In this document: positions 7,389-15,174 of the stretch, one piece after another
How the letters are laid out: every line of letters starts with the position of its first letter
Numbering within the stretch: the stretch's first letter is position 1
NCBI GenBank assembly: GCA_937874275.1
Contig: CALNAU010000152.1
Span: forward strand, 1-16,696
Reading direction: 5' to 3'
DNA from: an uncultured Clostridia bacterium
GTDB taxonomy: Bacteria > Bacillota > Clostridia > Christensenellales > Aristaeellaceae
Length of the DNA stretch: 16,696 nt
Position numbers and translations under genes: made by a program
The notes under the pieces: model-generated
Told to the model about the DNA's origin: nothing
Databases searched by the model: none
Seen by the model: the letters and a program-made list of their open reading frames with translations, nothing else

Positions 7389-9406
7389 CTGCGCTGCATG
7401 CGGGCAATGTAGAAGCCCTCCACCCCATCCCGATGGGGCAGCAGCTGCAGGCCGCGCAAGCCCTCGCGCTCGCGCAGGGCTTCGGGGATGGTGTCGGGCA
7501 GCGGCGCCATCTGAAAGTCCGGGTGTGTAATCAGGAACCCCTCCACCTGCTTGGCGTTTTCATCGGGCAAAATGGAGCAGGTGGCGTACACCAGCGTGCC
7601 GCCCGGCTTGACGTAGCGGCTGCATGTATCAAGCAGCCGGCGCTGGGTCTCCATCAGCTCGCGCAGGCTGTCTTCGCTCAGGCGGATGCGCAAGTCGGGC
7701 TTTTCGTGCAGCACGCCAGTGCCCGTGCAGGGGGCGTCAATCAGCACGGCGTCCATCATGCCGTCCAGCTGCTCGCGGTACACCAGGGCATCGCGCACCG
7801 CCGGGCGGATGTTGTACAGCCGCAGGCGGTCGGCCAGCGCCTTGATCAGGCTGACCCGGTGCTCATAGATATCCCAGGCCTGCACACGGCCGGTGCCCTG
7901 CATCTTCTCCGCCATGTAGGCGGATTTGCCGCCCGGCGCCGCACAGGTATCCAGCACCTGCGCGCCCAGCTTGGGCGAAACGGCCTCAGCCGCCACCATG
8001 CTGCCCTGGCCCTGCACGCTGAACAGACCATCCTGAAAGTCGCTGTCGCGCGCGATATCGCCAACGCCTGATACCAGCCAGGCATCGGGCATCAGGCCGG
8101 GCTCGGCCTGCCACTCTTTTTTCGCGAGCAGTTCCCGGAACTTCTCCGGGCTGATGCGCCCCAGGTTAGGCCGCAGCGTCAGGCGGTGGTCAGTATGCTC
8201 GTAGCTGAGGATGCGGCCGCCCTCCTGCTCGCCGTATTCATCCAGCACCATCCGGGCGAACCATTCGGGCTGGGAAAACATGATGTTGTAGTAGCGTAGC
8301 CCATCCTCCGGCGTGGGCCAGGGGATATCCGCCTGGGTGCGAATCAGGTTGCGCAGCACGCCATTGACCAGGCCCGTCAGGTCTTCCAGGCCCATGGCGC
8401 GGGTCAGCTTGACGGCCTCATCCACCGCGGCGCTGTCGGGCACCCGGTCCAGCAGCATGATCTGCGCGGCGCTGAGCCGCAGCAGGTTGCGCACGCGGGG
8501 CTCCAGCGCCAGGGGGTCCTGCAACAGGCGGGAGAGGGCAAAGTCCAGCCGGTTGAGGTTTTCCAGCGTCAGATACACCAAACGGGTGCATAGGCGCTTA
8601 TCGCGCGGGGCCAGGTGCACCTGCTCAAAATGCTCATCCAGCGACAGGGAGGCGTAGCCGCTCTCAATCAGCACGCGGTTGAGCACAAACAGCGCCGATT
8701 TGCGGGCGTTGGTGCTAACCTCGGGCCGCGCGGGCGCCGGGCGGAAGCCGCCGGGCCTGGGCCCACCGGGACGCGGAGCGCCCGGCCGCTTGAAGGCAGG
8801 CCGCTGGGGGATGCCCGGCCTGCGGTCGCCAAAGGGCCTATCGCCCGAGCGCTCAAACGGGCGCGGGGAGAACGGCCTGGGGGATGCCGGCTTGTCAAAG
8901 CGGCGCTCTCCGTCCTGTGGGGGGCGAGGCGTAGCTGGCTTGCCGTATCGCCGCTCGCCGTCCTGCGGCGGGCGGGGCGAGGCAGGCTTGCCATAGCGGC
9001 GCTCGCCGTCCTGCGGCGGGCGGGGCGAGGCGGGCTTGCCATAGCGGCGTTCACCATCCTGCGGCGGCCGGGGCGAGGCGGGCTTGCCGTAGCGCCACTC
9101 GCCGTCCTGCGGGGGGCGGGGCGAGGCGGGCTTGCCATAGCGGCGCTCGCCGTCCTGCTGCGGGCGGGGGGACGCGGGTTTGCCATATCGCCGCTCCCCA
9201 TCCTGCGGCGGGCGGGGCGATGCGGGCTTGCCATAGCGGCGCTCGCCATCCTGCGGCGGGCGGGGCGCAGCGGGCTTGCCATAGCGGCGCTCCCCATCCT
9301 GTTGGGGGCGGGGCGTGGCGGGTTTGCCGTAGCGGCGCTCGCCGTCCTGACGGTGGGGTGCGGGCCGGCCGTACGGCCCCTTCTTCTTATCGTTGCGCTC
9401 GCTCAT
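7385..9406 (-). CDS. rsmB: 16S rRNA (cytosine-967-C5)-methyltransferase with long repeat-rich N-terminal extension
   Basis: The C-terminal 440 or so residues (from about 231) are a normal RsmB: a NusB-like RNA-binding domain (about 233-365) followed by the catalytic domain. The SAM loop is DTCAAPGGK (486-494), the motif IV cysteine is C560 in DAPCTGTG, and the motif VI cysteine is C610 in YATCSILPDEN, the pair used by RNA m5C methyltransferases. The first about 230 residues are extra. They begin MSERNDKKKG, continue with ten 16-residue repeats (residues 21-180, nine good and the tenth degenerate), and end in a Pro/Arg/Gly-rich stretch to about 228. This extension should be disordered and strongly positively charged. 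The frame is continuous from an ATGA overlap with fmt, so I chose this start even though a normal-length protein would begin much further in. No Met suitable for a core-only start is obvious near residue 230. Confidence 0.94.
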   Translation of the reverse strand: MSERNDKKKGPYGRPAPHRQDGERRYGKPATPRPQQDGERRYGKPAAPRPPQDGERRYGKPASPRPPQDGERRYGKPASPRPQQDGERRYGKPASPRPPQDGEWRYGKPASPRPPQDGERRYGKPASPRPPQDGERRYGKPASPRPPQDGERRYGKPATPRPPQDGERRFDKPASPRPFSPRPFERSGDRPFGDRRPGIPQRPAFKRPGAPRPGGPRPGGFRPAPARPEVSTNARKSALFVLNRVLIESGYASLSLDEHFEQVHLAPRDKRLCTRLVYLTLENLNRLDFALSRLLQDPLALEPRVRNLLRLSAAQIMLLDRVPDSAAVDEAVKLTRAMGLEDLTGLVNGVLRNLIRTQADIPWPTPEDGLRYYNIMFSQPEWFARMVLDEYGEQEGGRILSYEHTDHRLTLRPNLGRISPEKFRELLAKKEWQAEPGLMPDAWLVSGVGDIARDSDFQDGLFSVQGQGSMVAAEAVSPKLGAQVLDTCAAPGGKSAYMAEKMQGTGRVQAWDIYEHRVSLIKALADRLRLYNIRPAVRDALVYREQLDGMMDAVLIDAPCTGTGVLHEKPDLRIRLSEDSLRELMETQRRLLDTCSRYVKPGGTLVYATCSILPDENAKQVEGFLITHPDFQMAPLPDTIPEALREREGLRGLQLLPHRDGVEGFYIARMQRR
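8867..9346 (-). repeat. Ten tandem 48-bp coding repeats within rsmB
   Basis: Tandem units of 48 bp encode ten copies of a 16-residue motif, consensus DGERRYGKPASPRPPQ. Nine copies are nearly identical. Variation is limited to positions such as S/T/A at residue 11 and P/Q at residue 15, with R-to-W once (copy 6). The tenth copy (DGERRFDKPASPRPFS) is degenerate and merges into the Pro/Arg/Gly-rich segment. Each unit carries about two net positive charges. Copies also differ at synonymous bases, yet remain close at the nucleotide level. The unit length is a multiple of three, so gain or loss of copies keeps the frame. Confidence 0.95.
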
Positions 9407-10356
9407 GCTTGTCCTTCCTGGCTTTCCTTGGTGAAAAGCGTGTCTCCCGGGGTGATGGGGTGCCCGCGCAGGTAATCACCGGCCGCCATGGCTTTGCCGC
9501 CCTGGGCTTGTAGGGTGTGCACCCGCACAGCGTCCTTGCCCGCGGCCACCAGCAGGCCGCGCTTGCCATCGGCCTCCAGCACGGTGCCTGGGGGGGCGTT
9601 TGTCGCCCGCTCCACGCTGCCGTGCAGCAGCTTCAGCCGCCCATGAGGCGAATCGGTGTAAGCGGCGGGCCACGGGTTCAGCCCGCGCATCAGGTTGACG
9701 ATGTCAGCCGCGTCGCGGTGCCAGTCCACAGCCCCCATCTCCTTGCGCAGCATGGGGTGATAGCTCATCTGCGCCTCGTCCTGGGGCACTTGTTTCAGCG
9801 TGCCCTTTTGGAGGGCATCTATCGTATCCAGCAGCAGCCCGGCACCCAGCTCGCCCAGGCGGACGGTCAGTTCCCCCGCCGTCTCATCGGGCAGAATCGC
9901 CAGTTCCCGCTGCAGCAGCACATCGCCCGTGTCGATGCCCCGGTCGGTCATCATGGTGGTGACGCCGGTCACCGTCTCCCCGTTGACCAGACACCAGTTG
10001 ATGGGCGCGCTGCCCCGGTAGGCGGGCAGCAGCGACGCGTGTACGTTGACGGTGCCCAGTTTGGGGATATCAAGGATTTCCTGCGACAGAATCTGCCCGA
10101 AAGCGGCCGTGACGCACAAATCCGGCTGCAGCTGGCGCAGCATCTCCACGCCATCCTCGCGGATGCGGCGCGGCTGAAACACGGGGATGTCATGCTGCTG
10201 GGCATATAATTTTGCCGGCGGGGCCTGCACCTTACCGCCGCGCCCCTTGGGGCGGTCGGGCTGGGTGAACACGCCAACCACCTGATGGCCGGCCTCCACC
10301 AGCGCCCGCAGCGATTGCACGGCATAGTCGGGCGTGCCCATGAAGACGATGCGCAT
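9403..10356 (-). CDS. fmt: Methionyl-tRNA formyltransferase
   Basis: Fmt transfers a formyl group from 10-formyltetrahydrofolate to the initiator Met-tRNA. The 317-residue protein has the N-terminal MRIVFMGTPDYAV, the loop FTQPDRPKGRG (30-40), and the folate-site segment NVHASLLPAYRGSAPIN (104-120), which contains the family catalytic N104 and H106. D142 lies in RGIDTGDVL and completes the triad. The C-terminal part (about 205-317) is the tRNA-binding OB-type domain, including MRGLNPWPAAYT. Its start shares one base with the def stop (TGATG), and its stop overlaps rsmB in an ATGA. The def-fmt pair acts at the two ends of the formylmethionine cycle. All key residues are present. Confidence 0.97.
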   Translation of the reverse strand: MRIVFMGTPDYAVQSLRALVEAGHQVVGVFTQPDRPKGRGGKVQAPPAKLYAQQHDIPVFQPRRIREDGVEMLRQLQPDLCVTAAFGQILSQEILDIPKLGTVNVHASLLPAYRGSAPINWCLVNGETVTGVTTMMTDRGIDTGDVLLQRELAILPDETAGELTVRLGELGAGLLLDTIDALQKGTLKQVPQDEAQMSYHPMLRKEMGAVDWHRDAADIVNLMRGLNPWPAAYTDSPHGRLKLLHGSVERATNAPPGTVLEADGKRGLLVAAGKDAVRVHTLQAQGGKAMAAGDYLRGHPITPGDTLFTKESQEGQA

Positions 10357-10850
10357 CAGGCTTCCACCACGTCGTCCAGGTCGTCCTCTTCCTCGTCGTC
10401 GGGGAAAATCTCATAGTCCATCAAATCCACATACAGCACGCCGTTGAGGTGGTCAATCTCGTGCTGCAGGGCGCGGGCCAGCAGGCCGTCGGCGGTTACC
10501 TCAAAATGCTTGCCCTTGGTATCCTGCGCGCGCACGGTGACGGTTTCGGGCCGGGTGACACAGCCGCGGCGGCCGGGCACGCTCAGGCAGCCCTCGTTCA
10601 TGCTCACCTCGCCCTGGGCGTCCACAATCTCCGGGTTGATGTAGGCACGCATGCCCTCGCCCGCGTCGATAACGATGATGCGGCGCATCAGCCCAATCTG
10701 GGGCGCGGCCAGGCCCACGCCGTCGGCGTCGTACATGGTCTCCGCCATGTCGCGCACAATCATGCCCAGCCTGGCGTCAAACTTTTTTACCGGGTGGCTG
10801 ACGGTCCGCAGCAGCGGCTCGCCAATGGTCAAAATCTTCTTAGGGGACAT
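10356..10850 (-). CDS. def: Peptide deformylase
   Basis: This metalloenzyme removes the formyl group from the N-terminal methionine of new proteins. The three signature motifs are intact: GVGLAAPQIG at 44-53, EGCLSVPG at 86-93 with metal ligand C88, and QHEIDHLNG at 129-137 with the HExxH ligands H130 and H134. It is 164 residues long, a short type. The last about 15 residues are very acidic (FPDDEEEDDLDDVVEA). The start is ATG 10850, with GGAGG about five bases upstream; the longer in-frame reading to 11048 is antisense-like sequence within priA and lacks family similarity. The gap from the priA stop is 10 bp, and the stop shares a base with the fmt start. Confidence 0.97.
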   Translation of the reverse strand: MSPKKILTIGEPLLRTVSHPVKKFDARLGMIVRDMAETMYDADGVGLAAPQIGLMRRIIVIDAGEGMRAYINPEIVDAQGEVSMNEGCLSVPGRRGCVTRPETVTVRAQDTKGKHFEVTADGLLARALQHEIDHLNGVLYVDLMDYEIFPDDEEEDDLDDVVEA

Positions 10851-10860
10851 ATTTCCTCCG

Positions 10861-13101
10861 TTATGCCATCGAGGCGGGGTCGATCTCCAGCGCCACCTCG
10901 CCTGGCCAGTCTTGTTTTGCGATCTCCTGCAGGGCGGCAAGCACCTGCTCGCTGTCGGGGTGCACCAACAGTTTGAGGAACACCTGGGCGCGGGCGCGCC
11001 CCATGATACGCCGGATAGGCGCCTCGTCCTCACGGTAAAACAGCACACGCCGCTTCCAGCCGGGGTTTTCCTCCATCAGTTGCTCCACGCGGGCGTAGAT
11101 GCCGGCGCTGATGCCCCGGGCGATCTGCTCATCCTTGGCCTGGCACAGCAGGCGCACCAGCATGGTAAAGGGTGGGTACAGGTCCCGCCGCCTGCGGGCG
11201 AACTCCGTGCCGAAGAAGCAGCGGTAGTCCTGCCGGGCGGCCGCAAGCACCGCATAGTGCTCGGGCTGGTAGGTCTGGATGATGACGCGGCCGGGCTTGT
11301 CCGCGCGGCCCGCGCGGCCCGCCACCTGCGTCAGCAGTTGAAAGCTGCGCTCGGCAGACCGAAAATCCGGCAGGTTGAGCGACAAATCGGCCAGCACCGC
11401 GCCCACCAGCGTCACCTGGGGAAAATCCAGCCCCTTGGCAATCATCTGTGTGCCCACCATGATGCGGGCCTTGCCAGAGCGGAAGCGGTTGATGAGCTCG
11501 CGGTGCGAATCCTTCAGCGTGGTGGTGTCGTTGTCCACGCGCACCACCTCGATGCCGGGGTAGCGGCGCGATACCTCCTCCTCCACCCGTTGGGTGCCCA
11601 CCCCCACGGTGCGCAGGTAGGGGGAGCCGCACGCCGGGCAGCGCTCGGGCATGGGGCTGGTCTGCCCGCAGTAGTGGCAGTGCAGCTTGCTGTCCCAGGC
11701 GTGCCAGGTGAGGCTTACATCGCAGGCGGTGCAGCCCATGGTGTGCCCGCACTTGCGGCATACCACGCTGGGCGCGTAGCCCCGCCGGTTGATGAACAGC
11801 ATCGCCTGTTGCCCCTGCGCCATGCAGCGGTCCAGCTCCTCCAGCAGCGCCATAGAGAACATACCCTTGTTGCCCAGGCGTAACTCCTCGCGCATGTCAA
11901 CCACCGTTACCTCGGGCAGCGGCAGGCCGTTGACCCGGCCGGGCATCTCCAGCAGCGTGTAATCGCCGCGCTGGGCCTTGGCAAAGCTGAGGATGGAGGG
12001 CGTGGCGCTGGCCATCAGCGTCACTGCCCCTTCGCGCCGGGCACGGCTGGCGGCCACCTCGCGCGCGTCGTACTGGGGGATACGCTCGGACAGGTAGCTG
12101 CCCTCATGCTCCTCATCCACGATGATGAGGCCCAAATCCTCCACCGGGGCAAACACGGCAGAGCGCGCACCGATGACGACCCGCGCGGCACCCATGCGGA
12201 TGCGCCGCCACTCGTCAAACCGCTCCCCCACCGACAGGCGGGAGTGCAGCACCGCGGCCTCATCCTGAAAGCGACCGCGAAACCAGCTGACCATCTGCGG
12301 CGTGAGCACAATCTCGGGCACCAGCACAATGGCGCCGCGCCCCAGGCGCAGGCACTCGCGCACCGCGCGGATGTACACCTCGGTCTTGCCCGAGCCGGTC
12401 ACCCCGTGCAGCAGAAAGGCCCCTTCGCGCCGCTTGAGCGCGGGCACCAGTTCATCCAGCGCCTCCTGCTGGGCGGCGGTCAGCGTCGGGTCCTCCTCGC
12501 GCACCGGGGTATCGGGATACGGCGCGCGCAGCACCTCCTGGTCAAACACACGGGCCACCCCAGCCTCCTCCAGCACCTTGAGGGAGGCCAGCGGGCTGCG
12601 CACCAGCAGCGACAATTCGCTCACCGAGTGCACCTGGCCATCGGCCATCAGGTCAATCAACAGGCGGCGCTTGGGCGAGCGGGTCTGCGCCGCGCGCGCG
12701 GCCTGGATGCCCTCGCCTTGTACCAGCAGCTGCGCTGCTTTCTGGGTCTTTACGCGTACACGGCCGCCGCGCATCTGCGCCGGAATCATCAGCCGCAGGG
12801 TCTCAGCCAGCGGGCAGTGGGCGCTTTGGCTCAGCTCCTGCGCCAGCGCCACCAGCGGCGGCAATATGGCCGGGTAATCCTCCAGCGGGCGGATGATCTG
12901 GCGGATTTTGCTCTCCGGCAGGTCGGCCTCATCGGCGTGGCCCAACACATAGCCTTCCTTGACCTGGCGGCCAAAGGGCACCTCCACCCGCGCCCCGATG
13001 GGAAGCGCCATCCCCGTGGGAATGGCGTAGGTGAACACCCGGTCCACATCGGCATGGGCAATATCCACAATCACCTGGGCGTAGCGTGGAATCTGGCTCA
13101 C
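10861..13101 (-). CDS. priA: Primosomal protein N', replication restart helicase
   Basis: PriA recognises stalled or repaired replication forks and reloads the replicative helicase. The 746 residues follow the family layout: a 3'-end-binding domain (about 1-105), a winged-helix region, then a superfamily 2 helicase core with Walker A GVTGSGKT (233-240), VPEIVLTPQM, and DEEH at 329-332 in IVDEEHEGSY. The zinc-binding insert has all eight cysteines (448, 451, 457, 460, 475, 478, 488, 491). Helicase motifs V and VI follow (VGTQMIAKGLDFPQV, QVAGRAGRADKPG). Translation starts at a GTG that overlaps the coaBC stop (GTGA). The family is certain and no key residue is missing. Confidence 0.97.
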   Translation of the reverse strand: MSQIPRYAQVIVDIAHADVDRVFTYAIPTGMALPIGARVEVPFGRQVKEGYVLGHADEADLPESKIRQIIRPLEDYPAILPPLVALAQELSQSAHCPLAETLRLMIPAQMRGGRVRVKTQKAAQLLVQGEGIQAARAAQTRSPKRRLLIDLMADGQVHSVSELSLLVRSPLASLKVLEEAGVARVFDQEVLRAPYPDTPVREEDPTLTAAQQEALDELVPALKRREGAFLLHGVTGSGKTEVYIRAVRECLRLGRGAIVLVPEIVLTPQMVSWFRGRFQDEAAVLHSRLSVGERFDEWRRIRMGAARVVIGARSAVFAPVEDLGLIIVDEEHEGSYLSERIPQYDAREVAASRARREGAVTLMASATPSILSFAKAQRGDYTLLEMPGRVNGLPLPEVTVVDMREELRLGNKGMFSMALLEELDRCMAQGQQAMLFINRRGYAPSVVCRKCGHTMGCTACDVSLTWHAWDSKLHCHYCGQTSPMPERCPACGSPYLRTVGVGTQRVEEEVSRRYPGIEVVRVDNDTTTLKDSHRELINRFRSGKARIMVGTQMIAKGLDFPQVTLVGAVLADLSLNLPDFRSAERSFQLLTQVAGRAGRADKPGRVIIQTYQPEHYAVLAAARQDYRCFFGTEFARRRRDLYPPFTMLVRLLCQAKDEQIARGISAGIYARVEQLMEENPGWKRRVLFYREDEAPIRRIMGRARAQVFLKLLVHPDSEQVLAALQEIAKQDWPGEVALEIDPASMA

Positions 13102-14321
13102 CCCTTGGCCTTTCGGATTTTGAGCACCTCGTCCAGCAGGCGGTCCGCCGCCTGCCGCTTGCTCATCTTGGGCAGCGCCATGACGGCATTGGGGCTCACC
13201 AAGGTGAGGATGTTGGTATCCACGTCAAAGCCGGCGCCCGGCTCGGTGACATCGTTGAGGCAGATGAGGTCCAGGTTCTTGTTCTCCAGCTTGCGCCGGG
13301 CCTTGGCCAGGTCGCGGCTGGTTTCGGCGGCAAAGCCGACAAACACCTGCCCGGGCTGCTTGTGCTGGCCCGCGGCCTTGGCCACGTCGGGCGTCTGGCG
13401 CAGCGACAGCGTCAGCCCCTCGCCGGGCTGCTTGGTAATCTTTTCGTCGGCTGCCTGCTCGGCCGTGAAGTCGGCCGGGGCTGCCGCCTGAATCAGCACG
13501 TCCATCTGGGGCGCGCGGCTGGTGACGGCCTCGTACAAGTCCTGCGTGGTGGTGATATCAACAACCTGTGCCCCGTCTGGCGCGGGCAGGCCAACCGGGC
13601 CGGTTACCAGTGTAACCTGGGCCCCACGGGCCAGCAGCGCCTCGGCCACGGCATAGCCCATGCGGCCGGAGGAACGGTTGGTGAGGTAGCGCACAGGGTC
13701 CAGCGGTTCGCGGGTGGGGCCGGCGGTAACCAACGCCTTCAGACCCGCGTAGTCACCCTGCGGGGCAAGCAAATGCTCGATGGCCTCCACAATCTCCACC
13801 GGCTCGCTCATGCGGCCGGCACCGATGTCGCCGCACGCCAACAGACCGCCGCCCGGGCCCACGGTCTTCATGCCGCGGCCGCGCAGCGTATCCAGGTTGC
13901 GCTGGGTGACCTCCGCCTGATACATCTGCGTGTTCATGGCAGGGGCAATCAACACCGGCGCCTTGGTGGCCAGGATAGTGGTGGTCAGCATGTCATCGGC
14001 CAGGCCGTGCGCCAGCTTGGCAATCACGTTGGCCGTGGCCGGGGCCACCACCAACAAATCGGCCTTCTGGGCCAGGGCGATGTGCTCCACCTCCCAGAAC
14101 TGGGGGTTGGCAAAGGTATCGGTAGCCACCGGGTTGCCGCTCATCGTCTGGAAGGTGAGCGGCTGCACAAACTCGCAGGCGTTGCGCGTCATGATAACGT
14201 GCACCTGCGCCTGTGCCTTTTTGAGGCGGGAAACCACTTCGCAGGCCTTGTAGGCCGCGATGCCGCCCGTCACGCCCAGTACAATGGTTTTTCCCTTCAG
14301 GGTGCTCACCTTACTGTTCAT
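13098..14321 (-). CDS. coaBC: Bifunctional phosphopantothenoylcysteine decarboxylase / phosphopantothenate-cysteine ligase
   Basis: CoaBC (Dfp) performs two consecutive steps of coenzyme A synthesis. The CoaC half (about 1-185) is a flavoprotein with GVTGGIAAYKA, catalytic H80 in VEHIALA, the substrate motif APAMNTQMY (126-134) and the active-site cysteine C163 in GLLACGDIGAGR. The CoaB half starts near 193 with ALVTAGPTREPLDPVRYLTN and SSGRMGYA, and includes VGFAAET and LICLND; the usual AAAVADY segment reads AAAPADF. From ATG 14321 the protein is 407 residues and its start overlaps the end of rpoZ by 11 bp. A GTG at 14309 (MSTLKGK) is an alternative: GGAGG lies 12 bases before the GTG but directly touches the ATG. 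Neither spacing is ideal. The longer open frame upstream of 14321 is rpoZ read out of frame. Confidence 0.95.
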   Translation of the reverse strand: MNSKVSTLKGKTIVLGVTGGIAAYKACEVVSRLKKAQAQVHVIMTRNACEFVQPLTFQTMSGNPVATDTFANPQFWEVEHIALAQKADLLVVAPATANVIAKLAHGLADDMLTTTILATKAPVLIAPAMNTQMYQAEVTQRNLDTLRGRGMKTVGPGGGLLACGDIGAGRMSEPVEIVEAIEHLLAPQGDYAGLKALVTAGPTREPLDPVRYLTNRSSGRMGYAVAEALLARGAQVTLVTGPVGLPAPDGAQVVDITTTQDLYEAVTSRAPQMDVLIQAAAPADFTAEQAADEKITKQPGEGLTLSLRQTPDVAKAAGQHKQPGQVFVGFAAETSRDLAKARRKLENKNLDLICLNDVTEPGAGFDVDTNILTLVSPNAVMALPKMSKRQAADRLLDEVLKIRKAKG

Positions 14322-14526
14322 CCTCCAACTTGCGGTGGTAGGCCACCAGCCCGCGGTTGATTTCCTCAATGGCGCTGGCCAGGGGCTTTTCCTCGTCGTG
14401 CTGCTCCACCAGGGGCTGTGCGCCATCCATCAGCTGGCGGGCGCGGCGCGCGGCCATCACCACCAGGGTGTAGCTGGAGTCGGTCTTTTCACGGAGCTGT
14501 TCGATACCGGGTTTGTTGATGGGCAT
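14311..14526 (-). CDS. rpoZ: DNA-directed RNA polymerase omega subunit
   Basis: Omega is the small subunit that wraps the beta-prime C-terminus and helps RNA polymerase assembly. The 71-residue protein has the expected core SYTLVVMAARRARQL (18-32), which resembles the SRYxLVxxAAKRARQL pattern of the family, and KPLASAIEEINRG (47-59), equivalent to the KPxxxAxEEIxxGK region. Its position between gmk and coaBC is the canonical one. The start ATG 14526 has GGAGG seven bases upstream, 12 bp after the gmk stop. The 3' end overlaps the ATG start proposed for coaBC. Confidence 0.95.
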   Translation of the reverse strand: MPINKPGIEQLREKTDSSYTLVVMAARRARQLMDGAQPLVEQHDEEKPLASAIEEINRGLVAYHRKLEDEQ

Positions 14527-14538
14527 GGGGGTTCCTCC

Positions 14539-15144
14539 TTAGTCCTCGTAAATCTCTGGAAAATAGCGGATGGTGCGGTGTTTCTCGGCTAGTATGATGG
14601 CGCTCAGGCGCTGAAAGGCCGGGTCAAGCTGATCGTTGACCAGTGCGTACTTGTAGTGTTTGAGCAGGCGCACCTCGCCGTAGGCATTGGAAAGGCGCTT
14701 CAAAATCTCATCCGGGTCGTCGGTGTTGCGGGTGTGCAGGCGCTCGCGCAGGGCGGAGTAGCTAGGGGGCAAAATGAACACGCTGACGGTCTCGGGCATC
14801 TTCTCCATCACGCTCAGGGCACCCTGGGGGTCAATGTCCAGCAGGATGTTGCGCCCGGCCTCAATGGCGGCCTCCACCTGGCTTTTGAGGGTGCCATAGC
14901 GGTGGCCGTGCACGGTGGCATGCTCCAGAAACGCGTCCTCCGCCAGCAGCCGGTCAAACTGCTCGTCCTCCATGAAGTAGTAGTGCACGCCATCCACCTC
15001 GCCCTCCCTGGGCTTGCGGGTGGTGGCTGAAACGCTGAACATGATGCTGGGGTCGCTGCGCAGCAATCGCTCGCACAGCGTGCCTTTGCCCGTACCGCTG
15101 GGGCCGGATATCACCAACAACATCCCCCTGCGCTGCTCCTTCAT
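14539..15144 (-). CDS. gmk: Guanylate kinase
   Basis: Gmk phosphorylates GMP to GDP with ATP, an essential step in GTP and dGTP supply. The 201 residues start with a short MKEQRRG leader, then the P-loop GPSGTGKGT (14-22), and the GMP-binding segment SVSATTRKPREGEVDGVHYYF (37-57) with its Arg and Tyr residues. The lid helix region and LLDIDPQGA follow, where the family normally has LLDIDVQGA. The C-terminus RTIRYFPEIYED is unremarkable. The start ATG 15144 has GGAGGAG eight bases upstream. The gap from yicC is only 30 bp and does not hold remA, which sits here in Bacillus. Confidence 0.97.
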   Translation of the reverse strand: MKEQRRGMLLVISGPSGTGKGTLCERLLRSDPSIMFSVSATTRKPREGEVDGVHYYFMEDEQFDRLLAEDAFLEHATVHGHRYGTLKSQVEAAIEAGRNILLDIDPQGALSVMEKMPETVSVFILPPSYSALRERLHTRNTDDPDEILKRLSNAYGEVRLLKHYKYALVNDQLDPAFQRLSAIILAEKHRTIRYFPEIYED

Positions 15145-15174
15145 GTGCCCGGCTCCTCCCCTTCCATGCTCATG

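Noticed and set aside
8867..9346. Tandem 48-bp repeats as a CRISPR array or non-coding satellite
   Set aside because: There are no unique spacers; the units are directly adjacent, in frame with rsmB, and encode a conserved peptide motif.
8615..9475. Plus-strand 286-codon and minus-strand 209-codon repeat proteins across the rsmB array
   Set aside because: They are other-frame readings of the same 48-bp repeats, made possible by high GC. The rsmB frame is continuous with a recognisable enzyme and has overlap signals at both ends.
10851..11048. Longer N-terminus for peptide deformylase
   Set aside because: The extra 66 codons lie within priA, have antisense-like Arg/Trp/Pro composition, and a good ribosome-binding site precedes ATG 10850.
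12106..13491. Plus-strand 461-codon frame opposite priA and coaBC
   Set aside because: It spans the junction of two well-identified minus-strand genes, is His/Arg/Gln-rich in the way antisense frames of GC-rich genes are, and matches no family I know.
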